A stretch of 64,000 bases of DNA from the NCBI GenBank assembly GCA_022606425.2, contig JAHDVF020000177.1:1364001-1428000 (forward strand). Reading direction: 5' to 3'. The position numbers and the translations under genes are program-made. The notes below the pieces were generated by a model. That model worked only from the letters and a program-made list of their open reading frames with translations, did no database searches and was not told where the DNA came from. How positions within the stretch are numbered: the first letter of the stretch is position 1; every line of letters begins with the position of its first letter. Below, piece by piece: positions 38,658 through 49,689 of the stretch. This stretch comes from Lepidostoma basale. Its lineage: Eukaryota > Arthropoda > Insecta > Trichoptera > Lepidostomatidae.

Positions 38658-39485
38658 TTGAATCTATTTTGCACAAAATTTATATCTCCCAAAGTCGACC
38701 CCCATATTATAACAGAACAACATGGATTCAGGAAGGGGCGCTCTCCTGAAACTAATCTCATGGTATTCACAGAATACATAACAAGGGCCTTGGATAATGG
38801 TCACCAAGTTGACTGTTCATATAATGATTTCTCAAAGGCCTTTGATACTGTGAACCACGACATTCTGATAGCAAAACTATCTCAAATTGGATTCTCTTCC
38901 CAGTTGATTATGTTTTTTATTAGTTACCTCGAGGGGAGAAAACAATTCGTCTCATACGGAATTTTTCAATCACAACCTTATCTTGTCAATTCAGGGGTAC
39001 CACAAGGTTCAAACCTAGGGCCACTCCTCTTCACCATCTTCATAAATGATATTGCGAAGGTGATAAACTTCTCGCGATATCTTTTATATGCTGTTGATCT
39101 GAAATTATTCTTAGAAATTAACAATCCTGACGACTGTCTTCGCCTCCAGTCGGACATTGATAATATTGTTAACTGGAGTCACAGTAATAAAATGCACTTC
39201 AATGTCTCTAAGTGCGCTATGCTATCGTTTACTAGAGCATTGAGAACTGTGTATCATAGATACACAATGAACAACCAGCAACTAGCACACGTATCTACGA
39301 TGAAAGATCTCGGGATCATTTATGAGAGTAGGCCGACTATTCATGGACATATCGAGAAGATTTGTGACATTGCACTGAGGATGTTGGGGACATCATTCGG
39401 ACCGGAAGAGTTTTCAGAAATCCCAATGTGCTCAGAGTCCTATACAACGCGTTGGTTCGGAGCAGACTCGAAAGTGGTTCTGTGA
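38658..39485 (+). pseudogene. LINE-H reverse transcriptase core
   Basis: Reverse transcriptase of a non-LTR element, copying RNA at a nicked target. Seen: EQHGFRKGRSPETNLM, motif A YNDFSKAFDTVNHDIL, GVPQGSNLGPLLFTIFINDI, and at 39087-39098 the catalytic box reads YAVD where YADD is required. FNVSKCAMLSF and KDLGI follow. The first catalytic Asp (in DFSKAFD) is present, the second box has lost one Asp to Val, and frameshifts bound the frame at both ends. The enzyme is dead. Confidence 0.8.
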
Positions 39486-39937
39486 TATGGAGTCCTCACG
39501 AGGCGAGATATTCCGTTATGCTGGAGAGGGTTCAGAAAAAAATTCTGAGGTATCATCTCTACATGAGGGAGTATGGTAGTTATCCATGGCTCTATCCCAC
39601 GGCATTTCTTTTGGGAATGCTCGGAACCAATTCTCTACAGCTTCGAAGAGATGGACATCTAATAACCCATTTCTTCAGATTAATTAGGGGATACTTCGAG
39701 AACTCGGCCGTACTGGAGGATGTTGGTCTTTTTGTCTCCGATAGATATCTCCGACACCGACAGCACAGATTGTTTTACCTACCGGCCGCCAGAACCAATC
39801 TGCCTCTGGTGACACCGGTGGGAAGAGCAATTAGTCTGCTGAACGCGGTCTCCTCGGAGATCGACGTCTTTCATGTTAGTGAAAGTACGTTCAGGAGACA
39901 AATACTCTTGACTTTGGAAAGCATCTTGTCTTTCTAA
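39428..39937 (+). pseudogene. LINE-H C-terminal part
   Basis: Continues after a frameshift near 39430-39480: LRVLYNALVRSRLESGSVIW, SPHEARYSVMLERVQKKILR, then the family C-terminus PWLYPTAFLLGMLGTNSLQL, RTNLPLVTPVGRAISLLNAV, SSEIDVFHVSESTFRRQILL. This thumb/C-terminal region has no known catalytic role. Confidence 0.75.
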
Positions 39938-40130
39938 TGTCGAACCATCACTAATGCGTTCCTGGTATTATGTTGTATGTGTATAATGTCTTACCTGTAC
40001 TCAATAGACGCCTTAAACATTTATGCTGTTTGTAATGTCTTTTGAGTAAATAAACTGATTTGATTTGATTTGACACATGCTTCACTCAGGGACAAACGTG
40101 GCAATCTCTTTTTACTAATTAATATTTTTT

Positions 40131-40178
40131 TACGGGGAGACGGCGTGATGGTTAGTTAGTTAGTTAGTTAGTTAGTTA
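40131..40178 (+). pseudogene. LINE-A tail only
   Basis: TACGGGGAGACGGCGTGATG followed by six TTAG units. An extreme 5' truncation. Confidence 0.6.
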
Positions 40179-40339
40179 AATAAAATGTAGTTAATAGATC
40201 AATATACCATTTTTTTCAAATTGGCTTAGTAATGCTTAGTATAAAAAAAATGTTATATCCTTACAAACTTTGAACTCCAATTATCTCAGAAGTAGTAATT
40301 TTGACTTAGTGCTTTTTCGCAGAATACCCACGATTTATT

Positions 40340-41320
40340 CGATGACACACAACAGCGAAAAAATTATTTTCATAATTATAATTAAGTGCCCTGTTTATCT
40401 AGTGTACCTACATAACAATTGAACAATATTGTTTATCGTTACCTGTGCAGAGTTTAATGGTCTTTTTTTTTATCCAAATAACAGTACCTACCTATGCGAG
40501 ATACAGAGAGACTTCAGCCTCTAATTATGTTCGACGTTCGAAGTTAAAATGTGGATTCATACTAGTAACACTCGTACTAGAAACTTAGATTAATACTAGT
40601 AACGTAGATTCATACTATTCACATACGAGTAGATTGAGGAACGTTGCGAAATATGAAAAACTTAATTATCTTTTTTCTACTAGGGTATCTGTCATGACAT
40701 GAAAATACATTTCCCTCCGTCTTATTTGGTTTTAACCTCCATTAAGATCAATAATCGTTTCATCGTGTGTCCAAACTGTTGTCTTTTTAGTACATTGATC
40801 ATAATGCTATCGTTCGCCCTGCACTGTTTTCTAATATCGAAGATTGATTGACATTTATATAGCGTCAGTACTTGATCGATCATGCTCCAATCTCAATATT
40901 CATCCATTGATATCATTGAGTTGATTTCGAAGCAGCAAACGCTTTGATCGGTAGGCATATTATTTGGGCCAATGGGCAGATCCCTCACAAATTTCGGAAA
41001 GCGGGTTTTTACGGTGGCAGGTCTATCCGCTTGGAATATGCTCCATGGACGTCTCAGTTCCATCAAAAATATGACTAACATTAAATCTAACTTAAGTTTT
41101 CAAAATATCCCGTCAATATAAATTATCAATCAGATTGCTAATTAAGATTTAGCTCCCACGACTTAATTACTTTGTCAAAGCGTCCTTGTGGTGAGTTACT
41201 CACGTAAACTGGTATAGGATCTAGATCTATGCGCCCTTGAGGTAATTACATCACAAACACGGCGCTTTTAAATTTAGCATATTTTTTGTATTATTATTAT
41301 TATTATTATTATTAAGAGGC
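40340..41320. other. No gene; (ATT)n microsatellite at the end
   Basis: AT-rich. ACTAGTAACxTAGATTCATACTA-like short repeats at 40560-40620, and ATT repeats at 41288-41315. No coding or element signature. Confidence 0.5.
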
Positions 41321-41345
41321 AAAATGGTTGGCTCCTGATAAAGGG

Positions 41346-41735
41346 GATTTTGATCAATTGGTTTCAGTTACCTCAGTTCGGTGATAGTTCAGTGATGTTG
41401 AGTACGATCTCAGCCAAGACTCTTCAAGATAGTGTGATGAACACGGCTATCCTTGAAATCCGCAAGGTGTTGTTGTCAGATTGGTTAGATACGCTCTGGA
41501 ATACACACGTACATAGGAATCCATATCCTTCCAGAATCAATATCCATATCCTTCGAGAATCTATATCCATATCCTTCCAGAATCCCACACGCTATGATGC
41601 ATCAGATTACTATTGAAAACCGTCCCTCCAGAAAACAACCAAAATGGTGGAGGGATAGCTGGGAGTAAAGTTCTCAAGAGAGGCCAGCGTGACTATAGGA
41701 CTAGACCGAGGGTCTAAAAGGAGAATAAGAAGAAG
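41346..41735 (+). pseudogene. LINE-B fragment with internal triplication
   Basis: Plus strand: SAKTLQDSVMNTAILEIRKV, SDWLDTLWNTHVHRN, then the repeat, and a late GRPPKWWRDSWE, SSQERPA-like ending with AAAAGGAGAATAAGAAGAAG. The unit CATATCCTTCCAGAATC is repeated three times at 41522-41584. Confidence 0.6.
41522..41584. repeat. Three-unit minisatellite inside LINE-B
   Basis: Units of about 21-24 bp, CCATATCCTT(C)AGAATCxATAT, with one C-to-G difference in the middle unit. Local slippage within a dead element. Confidence 0.6.
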
Positions 41736-41854
41736 GTTTCACTTACCTAGACACGACCCGTTTCATTCTTCATAGTAATGACCTATTATTTATACACATA
41801 TTGGGGATTGTATAAAAAATCTTATAAGGTTGAAAGAATCTTTGCTGGTATCAA

Positions 41855-42935
41855 ACTGCGGAGATTAGACATGGAAATGAGAGTACAGACGAAATAGCTA
41901 TACGAAGAGGAGTTCGACAAGGCTACATTTTGTCACCTCTATTGTTTAACTTGTATTCCAAATCAAGTCTTCCAATGTATTGAAAACTCCAGACTGAGAG
42001 TAAAGGTTAGTGGGGTTATTGTTAATAACATCAGGTATGCTGATGACAGTTATTTTAGCTGACAGTATACCCGATCTTCAAGAACTTCTAAATAAAATAG
42101 ATATAGCAGGAGAGGATCTGGGCTTGAAAATCAACGTTAAGAAGACTAAATGGATGACATTCGGGCGACTTAATTATTTTACAACTAAATGGTGCGAATA
42201 TTGAAATGGTCGACCAATTCAAATAACTTGGCAGCATTATCACTAAAGTGATTGACCCGGACTTTGAAATAAAATGCAGAATTGAATTTGCACGAGCTAC
42301 ATTTATTAAAATGAGAACCTTATTTTGCAACGATAATCTTAACTTGAAACTCCGACAAAGAATGATTAAGTGTTTATATATGGTCTGTTCTACTTTATGG
42401 CTGCGAAACCTGGACTCTAAAAGTGAATGTAATGAACCGGTTGGGGGCGTTCGAGATGTGGATATACCGCAGAATGCTCCGTATACGGTGGACCGATAGG
42501 GTCAGTAATGCAGACGTACTGCAGAGAGCCAGAGCCAATAGAGAGCTGTTGTCGAGTGTGAAAATTAGAAAAGTCTCATATTTGGGTCATGTGATAAGGG
42601 GAGAAAAATACCACCTCCTTAATTATTATTAAATAGTGGACAGGAATTACAAGAGTTCAGAACCTGTTCCAAGTGACGCAGGACAAAGATGTCTTCGCTG
42701 CAGTGATCGCCACGGACCTGACACGGCACCAAAAGAATAAGGTTGATTCAAATTCAAATTCTTTAAAAAAATCGTTCTGACAAGAACCATGTGGAGTTGT
42801 TTTCTCGTATTTTTCAAATGATTTTTTTCTTTTCGCTCTGCAGTGAATGTGTAATGAAAATAAAGCACTGGCAAATAAAATAATACTCACGAATGTAAGT
42901 AGTTATAAATAAGTTTTTTTAGTAGCGACCCAAAA
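41855..42935 (+). pseudogene. LINE-I reverse transcriptase fragment
   Basis: Plus strand, several frames: HGNESTDEIAIRRGVRQGYI, LSPLLFNLYS (motif B), VNNIRYADDS (catalytic box, frameshifted just after), LKINVKKTKWMTFG, FARATFIKMRTLFCNDNLNL, KLRQRMIKC, LGAFEMWIYRRMLRIRWTDR, VSNADVLQRARANRELLSSV, KIRKVSYLGHVIRGEKYHLL. It ends LFQVTQDKDVFAAVI plus about 200 bp of 3' sequence shared with 51265-51560. Many stops; not functional. Confidence 0.7.
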
Positions 42936-42939
42936 AAAC

Positions 42940-43815
42940 AGATCAATGTAGATATTTTTGGAACGACTACGTCACCTGGGGGGCAATTCTTTCACCAGTT
43001 TCTTATCGAAGGTAATGTTAATAATATGATTATCGCTTACAATTTATTCATGAAATGATGTTGATGAAATTTCTTGATAGAAAAACATATTGGCCGATAA
43101 AAAAAATCTATCATATTTAATAGATATTATATATATTAGAGAGTATGTATTGTATATCTGTAACTTAGAGGCAGGCAATTTCAAAGACCATTTTTAAAAA
43201 AATGACTTTTTAATGGGATAGTGGCAAAAACCTGTTCTTTAAATGGTAGAACGACGGAAGAACCACGTGTTAGGTGTTGCCAAAATAATTTAACGCAGAC
43301 AATTTAAACAGTTAATGGCATTACTGAGATTCAAAATTCAATAATTCGAATGAAAATAAGCACTTAAGATTCCTACTTAATTCTATATTCGAAACATTTA
43401 ATGATTTCCGTTTTCAAATGTTTTTATAGTTATAAATGTTCGACACGTTTTGCCTTATTAGGGTCTTTTCAGAATGGCATTTTGATAGTTCTCTTATAAG
43501 GTAAAACATGTGAGTAATTAAAACTAGTTAGTAACTACTTTATTTTATATTGAGTATTCCTTTTTGTTACTTATAAAGTGAATGTATTGTGTTTTTTTTT
43601 TACAAGATTTGAGATTGGCTAATATTTGGATTGAAATAATTTTACAATACTACATGAAAAGTAAATTATAAATTATGTTTTAAGTTTCAAGAAAATGATA
43701 TCTACGTTACTTATTAAAGAAAAACATCGAAAATAATAATGTATTTAGTAAATATAATAATTTTGTGTTTTTTTAACAATGACGTAAAACACCATATTAA
43801 ATAACTAATACAATT
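42940..43815. other. Unrecognised, with a hammerhead-like hairpin pair
   Basis: Around 43440-43520 an inverted pair reads, on the minus strand, CTGAAAA, GACCCT, AATA, AGGC, AAAACGTGTC and, on the plus strand, TTGATAGTTCTCTTATAAGG, TAAAACATGTG. Both have lost key core bases. The rest is AT-rich. Confidence 0.4.
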
Positions 43816-44440
43816 GAAATCGTCTTCTTCTAGATGTTTTATTACATTTTTTTGGGAAAATTCCTTTATGGTTGCGAGTCTTGGACAATGCGAACATCGG
43901 AGGGGTCCAAAATGGATGCTTTCGAAATGTGGTGCTGGCGACGAATGCTGCGTTTACCCTGGACGGCAAGAAGAACAAACCAGTCAATCATTGACCTGCT
44001 GGGTAACAAGGCAAGACTCTCCCGGATGTGCTCTCAGAGAGTGTTGAAATATTTTGGACACATAGCCCGGAGAGATCAGGACAACCTTGAAAAGCTCATC
44101 ATCATAGGCAGAGTTGAGGGAAGGCGACTACAAGGACGACCACCAAACCGCTGGTCCGATCAAATCAGGGATCTGACTGGTCTCTCATTAGCTGCAGCCT
44201 GGAGACTGACAGGTGAAAGAAGCGCATTGCGGACCATGGTCAATAGTTTACAGGATGGACACGTCTCTCAATCATGAGGAATACGACTGAGAAGAGATGG
44301 GAATAAAATGTTTCGCCTTGCTAAGGCGTTATCAAACGCATTGATGAGGTATTATCAAATTTTAAGCAAGTCGTCCAAGAAACAATAAATACCATATTAA
44401 CTTTTAAATGTTTAAGAAAACGTCTGTATCCTAGATGCTA
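43816..44440. mobile_element. FB2 arms enclosing a LINE-J fragment
   Basis: Left: GTCTTCTTCTAGATGTTTTA, TTACATTTTTTTGGGAA (43821-43858). Right: GGGAATAAAATGTTTCGCCT, TGCTAAGGCGTTATC (44300-44332) and GTTCAAGAAACAATAAATAC (44378 on). Confidence 0.5.
43834..44277 (+). pseudogene. LINE-J C-terminal fragment
   Basis: Plus strand: FLYGCESWTMRTSEGSKMDA, FEMWCWRRMLRLPWTARRTN, QSIIDLLGNKARLSRMCSQR, VLKYFGHIARRDQDNLEKLI, IIGRVEGRRLQGRPPNRWSD, QIRDLTGLSLAAAWRLTGER, HVSQS, stop. An unbroken 140-residue tail of an endonuclease-reverse transcriptase; the catalytic part is absent. It is related to LINE-I and 52930-53150 by the layout YGCE-W, FEMW-RR-L, W-GRPP. Confidence 0.7.
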
Positions 44441-45173
44441 TATTTATAACAAAGTAAATTCACTCATAAAATCCATGCTAATTTTGTAAAAAACATTTTA
44501 ACTGTAAAATATTGCTTTATTTAATTTTTTTGTAAAAAAAAATATTTCTTAAAATTTCGAACAAGGGCCTATAATTCCAATCGTCCATGCGATTGATAGC
44601 TCTCTTATACCCTATTTTGTGTAGCGTTCTTGAGGCAAAAATATAAGTTTATAATATTATCAAATATCGTTGTATCCGCCTAGAAAGGCATATTCACATG
44701 AAATATAATAAAACTTCAATTCGGTATGGAAGTCAGAGCTCTTACCTCTCCGCCACGAATGTCGTTAATATTGAATAGGAAATAAAATAAATATTTATTT
44801 ATTCTAATTTTAAAATAAAGATCAAAGACGTGTAGTCTACAAATAAATAGTACGCAATGTTCTCGGCGATTCTATAAAAACCGCATGATGTTTTGCAGAC
44901 AATGTGTCACTGGAAATCTCTCGAATGTCTCCGGTAGTGCAAATACTAATATGTACATAATAATAATATCTGCAGATAGTTAAACTAGATATCGCACGAG
45001 GTTAAAACACTTTATTTATTTTGCGACATGTGATTCCGAAAAATATACGAATCGGGTTCCATGTAAATAGAATGAGTGTAGGGAATAACGTGGATTTTCA
45101 GGAATGTGGGAAATTCATTAAAATAACTTGAATTAAATTTAACATTGAACATGTTTTTTAAACCAAGTGGATT
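44441..45173. other. AT-rich; SINE1 head relic at 44712-44767
   Basis: TTCGGTATGGAAGTCAGAGC, TCTTACCTCTCCGCCACGAA is an inverted SINE1 head (box A half). It follows an FB2-like arm (ATTCACATGAAATATAATAA, ACTTC at 44690). Nothing else recognised. Confidence 0.45.
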
Positions 45174-45575
45174 TACCTTGAGTAAGATGAGAATCTATAA
45201 AGCATGCGTAATACCAATATGCGTAATACGTAATACCGAGGGCAGACACAGTTAAGACCAAGCAAATTTTGAGGACTTTCGAGATGAAGACACTGAGGAC
45301 GATAGCAGGCAAGACACTGAGTGATCGCGTGTGGAACACCAGAATAAGAGAGATATGTGAGGTTGATGATATTATAAGATGGAGCACACAGCGAAAAAGG
45401 GACTGATACGGTCATGTTCAAAGAATGAACTACATAATCAGCCTCATGGGACTCGTCCTCGTGAAAGACCTCCTAAAAGATGGAAGGACAGCTGGGAGTC
45501 TACCTCACAGGAGGAGCAACACTCTATAGAACAGACCACATAGGTCTATAACAAGGAAAAATAAGAAGAAGAAAG
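45174..45575 (+). pseudogene. LINE-B 3' end
   Basis: Plus strand: LSKMRIYKACVIPI, frameshift, RADTVKTKQILRTFEMKTLR, TIAGKTLSDRVWNTRIREIC, EVDDIIRWSTQRKRD, stop, GHVQRMN, a 40-bp deletion, NQPHGTRPRERPPKRWKDSW, ESTSQEEQHSIEQTT, stop and GAA tail. Confidence 0.7.
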
Positions 45576-45706
45576 ATTTACCTTCTGATGTCATTTTCTA
45601 TATTTACTTAAATACAATTATTGGGAATCGTTCGAATTAAATATATGTAAGAAAAAAAAAAGAATTTAATAATACAAACGAAAACGTCTATTTTCTAGAA
45701 GTTAAA

Positions 45707-45815
45707 ACTAACTAACTAACTAACCATCGTGCCGTCTCTCCAAGGGGATAGGCAGAAAGAATGAACCGTCACGCTGTTTTTTCATGACATACTTCTCTTG
45801 ATTCCTCAACTTTTT
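45707..45815 (-). pseudogene. LINE-A tail fragment
   Basis: AACTAACTAACTAACCATCG, CTCTCCAAGGGGATAGGCAG and GAATGAACCGTCACGC, with the last 30 codons inverted. It follows an FB2 arm piece (GTCTATTTTCTAGAAGTT, 45687-45704). Confidence 0.65.
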
Positions 45816-46915
45816 TTTCTCTCCTGTAAAATTCATAAAAAAGCAGTTGGGACCTTTTGCCAAATACTCGTAGATACCGAATTGTTCATCTAAATTTAAA
45901 ACGTTAATATAAAATATCTCTAATGCATATTCAAATAGTCCTCTATTCAGTCGAAGATATATAGAAGAATACAGATAAAAGTTATAATCTACAGTAGATC
46001 GGATTTTTCCAAGTTTTCTCTATTTTCTAGAATGTTCCCCCTTTCCTCTATCGCCGATAAAATTCAAAGGAAGTTAAATGGCAGATAAGCTTCAAACACG
46101 AAACCCATCTTGATTCAATCCAAAAAGTTTATTCTGACGAATTTCACGGGGCATTTCGACATTAAAGCAGAGAACGCAGTTTGAATGTTTTTAGGAAAGA
46201 AATGTCAAGCATATTCGAAACCGTGAAGATTGAAAACGTGCATAACATAGATTAGAGATTTTTTGCGACAGTTTGTACATACGAGTCAAGTGATTGGATA
46301 AAGAAATATGACGGAAATATGTTTTAAAAGTAAGAACTTTTTTTTTTACTATTCTGTCACCATAACACCAACAAAAAATGTTTAAAAAACATATTAATAA
46401 AGAACGATAAGAGATTTTCAGTAAACATCGAAATATTAAATAATCGAAGAAAACGAATCAAAACCAACTTAGTTGAATTTCAAATAAATCAGTAGAATCG
46501 CTTTGGAATAAACTTATCAAAATTATTTACAATATTTTGGGCTTAACATTGACTTCAAAATACTCTTTTTTTTAAAAAGCAGGGTTAGATTCGAGTTCAA
46601 ACCATTACCATGAGAACGGTAACTCTATAGTTATATCTATGGTATATAGGAAGTTGCTTATTTCTTGCATAGGAAAGTAACGTACGGTTAAACTCATAGA
46701 TGTATGTAACTTCAGATATCTACTATAAATTTTAATATCCTCTTGTTTCTACATCTATGACATACATAATTGTAAAAAGGCTTACTTATGTATGGTGTTG
46801 AATACCCCTTTGGTGAACAATCCATTAATATTAAATATCGTAAATAACTAAAAGGTGCAAAATTTGGTGTTACCTAGTTTTGTAACGAGCCCACAATTTG
46901 TTGGTGATTTGAAGT
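45816..46915. other. No feature recognised
   Basis: About 1.1 kb AT-rich sequence without coding or element signature. Confidence 0.5.
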
Positions 46916-46917
46916 TC

Positions 46918-47229
46918 GATATCAAATATCAAATATCAAATATCAAATATCAAATATCAAATATCAAATATCAAATATCAAATATCAAATATCAAATATC
47001 AAATATCAAATATCAAATATCAAATATCAAATATCAAATATCAAATATCAAATATCAAATATCAAATATAAAATATCAAATATCAAATATCAAATATCAA
47101 ATATCAAATATCAAATATCAAATATCAAATATCAAATATCAAATATCAAATATCAAATATCAAATATCAAATATCAAATATCAAATATCAAATATCAAAT
47201 ATCAAATATCAAATATCAAATATCAAATA
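46918..47229. repeat. Heptanucleotide satellite (AAATATC)n
   Basis: About 44 tandem units of AAATATC, almost perfect; one unit near 47063 has A for C (AAATATAAAATATC). Because 7 is not a multiple of 3 and no frame meets a stop, it translates as KYQISNI repeats, which is not a protein signal. Confidence 0.95.
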
Positions 47230-47334
47230 CGGTTAAAAAACTGTAATTTTGATAATGCTCTGATGAGAAAAAAATGTTAACCGTTTAATCATATACAATA
47301 TATGACTATTTAAAGACGCGTGCAAAAATACCTT

Positions 47335-47970
47335 GGACTTGGATCTTCTGGCTTACAGAGGTTCAGCTCATGTGGCTATTCCTCTTACGTCTGATGGGAA
47401 CATTGTTGGAAGGTGATTTGGTGGGTTGTTAGTTTATGCGGGGGCATGATTTGTGTGGCCCGGAGTGTTCTTCTGAAGGAGGATCGATTTTGGGCGCTTG
47501 TGGCGCCTGGAAGTGTTTGGGTCGTAATTTGAGAGCTCTTTTAATGTGGGGTTAGGATGTGAAGGGAGTTCTTTGTAAAAACGTTCGGCAAGTTTCAGAA
47601 TGAATTCATCTATCATCGGGATTCTCGATTCTAGGTGCAGTTGTGTTATCCTGGTCCATGAAGGCGCACCAAGCGATAAACGGATAGCCTTATTTTGCAG
47701 GATTTGGAGTTTTCGTATGTGACTCGAAGCTGCATAGCCCCAGATTGTGGCTGCGTAAGTGAAGATCGGCCTTATGACCGTTTTGTATATCAGGAGTTTA
47801 TTGTCGGTGATTAGTTTACTGTTTCTAGCTAACATTGGGTAGAGGGCTGAGAATGCTTTTGACGCGGCTTTGACTTTATTTGTAATGTGTGGCCTCCATG
47901 TTAGCTTAGAATCTAAGGTAACCCCAAGGTATTTGATTGTTTTGGTCCAAGGAACGTCTTGGCCGAACAT
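47335..47970 (-). pseudogene. LINE-F (Jockey-like) reverse transcriptase C-terminus and 3' UTR
   Basis: Minus strand frame 47434-47970: WTKTIKYLGVTLDSKLTWRP, HITNKVKAASKAFSALYPML, LLIYKTVIRPIFTYAATIWG, YAASSHIRKLQILQNKAIRL, SLGAPSWTRITQLHLESRIP, ending TPGHTNHAPA. YLGVTLD-K-LTW and Y-A-IWG are the post-catalytic landmarks of Jockey-clade polymerases. The catalytic domain lies upstream and is truncated at about 47970. A 100-bp 3' segment is shared with 240-405 and 36980-37067. Confidence 0.75.
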
Positions 47971-47989
47971 GTTTATGCTGGGAATGTTT

Positions 47990-48625
47990 GGAGGAATGTG
48001 TCTTTTACTGAAAAGGGTCGTTTTAATGAAAATTGTTTAAAAAAATCGTTGCTGTGTGTTTGTCGATATCAATACTGGGATATCAGAGTCCCTATACGTG
48101 TAGACGGGTTAGATAATAGAATAATTGTTTCTGAGTACACCGTAGCTAACTGTCTAATATCCTTAATCTTTTACGCAACCACATAGCAAAAAATTCCGTG
48201 CAATTTAAATTGAAATAAATTTTCCACTTGAAATTTATGTCTATAATTACGAAATTGCCCCGCTGATGTTGAAAGCACCAATTTGTCAAAAATTAACGTG
48301 CTCGCCATTGCCGGTACCTACGTGACCGATATCTGGCCATCATGAGTGAATTTGTCAGCAAACATTATAAATTATAAGCAAACACGATTGGGAAAACATT
48401 AATGCAGTATTTCAGGATCGCGAGTAGGCCCTAATTGACTGGAGTATACTTTTAGTTGTGTGAAAATATTCATACGAGTATAAAGATCGAAATTGAATCG
48501 TTAATGTGTTTGTATGAATACAACTTAACCTTACTTAACACATCCTAACCTTACCTAAAATAAACTTACTAATATTTTAAAACGAAAAAAACGGTGTATT
48601 ACGAGTAGGTTCGCTGATTCTTAAA
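47990..48625. other. No feature recognised
   Basis: AT-rich. CCTAACCTTACCTAA at 48549-48563 is only loosely telomere-like. Confidence 0.45.
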
Positions 48626-48629
48626 TATG

Positions 48630-48965
48630 AATCGTAACATCTGTTTTCTAGAAATTTTATTATATTTCATAGGAATGACATGTTTCGCATTGTTAAGGCA
48701 TCATAGTCCAATTGTACTAAGGACTAAAATTGGACTAAGCTGGGCAGCTTTCGGAAACATGAGTTATATCCTTAAAAACCGGAAAATACCGATCAACCTG
48801 AAACGAAAAGTCTATGAAGCCTGCGTTCTGCCAGTTGGTACTTATGGTCTTGAAACTGTTACTAGAAGAAGAAAAAGAAGAACGCACCATATAATAATGC
48901 TTTACCAAGGCGAAGCATGCGATTCCCATAAAATATAAAAATATTTCTAACAGATGTTTTTAATC
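48630..48965. mobile_element. FB2 unit enclosing an RT fragment
   Basis: Left arm CTGTTTTCTAGAAATTTTAT, GACATGTTTCGCATTGTTAA; right arm CCAAGGCGAAGCATGCGATT, CCCATAAAATAT. Between them 48719-48860 encodes KIGLSWAAFGNMSYILKNRK, IPINLKRKVYEACVLPVGTY, GLETVT (polymerase thumb of a LINE-B/RTE-like element), then AGAAGAAGAAAAAGAAG. Confidence 0.6.
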
Positions 48966-49004
48966 GTATAAAATATTTTATTTGCAGTTTTATCATATAT
49001 AAAA

Positions 49005-49500
49005 TGATGATGCCTTAGTAAGGCGAAATATGTAATTCCGATAAAGTATAATCAATTTTCTCGAAAACAGAAGTTTTCTTTTATAAAAAATATTTTATAT
49101 GGAGTTCTACATCATTGTTAAAGAAAATAATAAATACAGTAGAACGTCGTTTATCCGAACTATTCGGGACCGGAGGTGATCCGGATACCGAGTTTCCGGA
49201 TAATGTACACATGTAATCTCGAAAATATAATAACAGGTTGAAACTAACGAGATAACACGTTGAAACTCGAACACAGCGGGAGACTGACTGTCCGTATGGT
49301 GCGGGGGAGAACGAGAGGAGGAGGGAGGAAAATGATGATACAACCCACACTAAATGTTGTGTAGGTGTGGTAGGTCACGGTACAGAACGCTTCATCATCT
49401 ACGCTTGTCTGGATAATTGACGTTCCGGTTAACTGACGTCCGGATAAACGACGTTCTACTGTACATCGATATCATAATTATTGGTATTTTACATATTTCG
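49005..49500. mobile_element. FB2 unit split by a pogo-type MITE
   Basis: Plus strand 49005-49040: ATGATGATGCCTTAGTAAGG, CGAAATATG, which keeps G8 and a 5-bp helix II (GCCTT-AGT-AAGGC) of the hammerhead plan; C3 is A. The right side GTTCTACATCATTGTTAAAG is cut at 49136 by the MITE. Confidence 0.55.
49137..49461. mobile_element. Pogo/Tigger-type MITE
   Basis: Terminal repeats CAGTAGAACGTCGTTTATCC at both ends (right end inverted), flanked by TA on each side (49135-49136 and 49462-49463). CAGTAGAACxTCGxTTATCC is the pogo/Tigger signature. 325 bp, no coding. Confidence 0.85.
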
Positions 49501-49689
49501 TTTTTTTAAATACGGAATTTTGAAAAAGTTTGCAATGAAACATAATAACATTTAACTCCTGGATCTCGCTCATGGGGTTTGGGTATGGATTTGTACCATT
49601 CGGAATATTCGTATTTATTATATTTATTGTTTTTTGTAATTTGATAATAATTTTGATGATGACATTTGATAATTATTAATACGTATGAA

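Larger units (their letters stand above)
38525..40075 (+). mobile_element. LINE-H, 5'-truncated CR1/Jockey-like retrotransposon
   Basis: A 1.5-kb copy starting within the polymerase domain and ending AACTGATTTGATTTGATTTG (about 40055-40075). It has three frames: 38540-38690 (FPDLWKISRISPIFKSGAKE, NYRPIAILSAPTKLFESIL), 38658-39485 and 39428-39937. The 3' end families at 7738-8210, 14342-14575 and 50880-51264 derive from the same group. Confidence 0.75.
38340..40333. mobile_element. Inverted-repeat element around LINE-H
   Basis: TCGTGGGTATTCTGCGAAAA, AGCACTAAGT (38350-38378) recurs inverted at 40305-40333. No terminal duplication was set. LINE-H and a LINE-A tail lie inside. 37980-38335 just outside is unrecognised. 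Confidence 0.45.
41322..41850 (+). mobile_element. SINE2 split by LINE-B
   Basis: 41322-41345 (TTGGCTCCTGATAAAGGGGA) and 41742-41850 (CACTTACCTAGACACGACCC, CATTCTTCATAGTAATGACC, TATTGGGGATTGTA) are the two parts of SINE2. LINE-B occupies the gap. Confidence 0.55.

Noticed and set aside
46918..47229. CRISPR array
   Set aside because: There are no spacers; the units are contiguous 7-mers in an insect-like sequence.
46855..47280. A 141-residue frame of KYQISNI repeats as a protein
   Set aside because: It is the translation of a heptanucleotide satellite; any frame through AAATATC units stays open.
49137..49461. A coding gene on the minus strand in the GC-richer block
   Set aside because: The block is the interior of a pogo-type MITE with clear TA-flanked ends.
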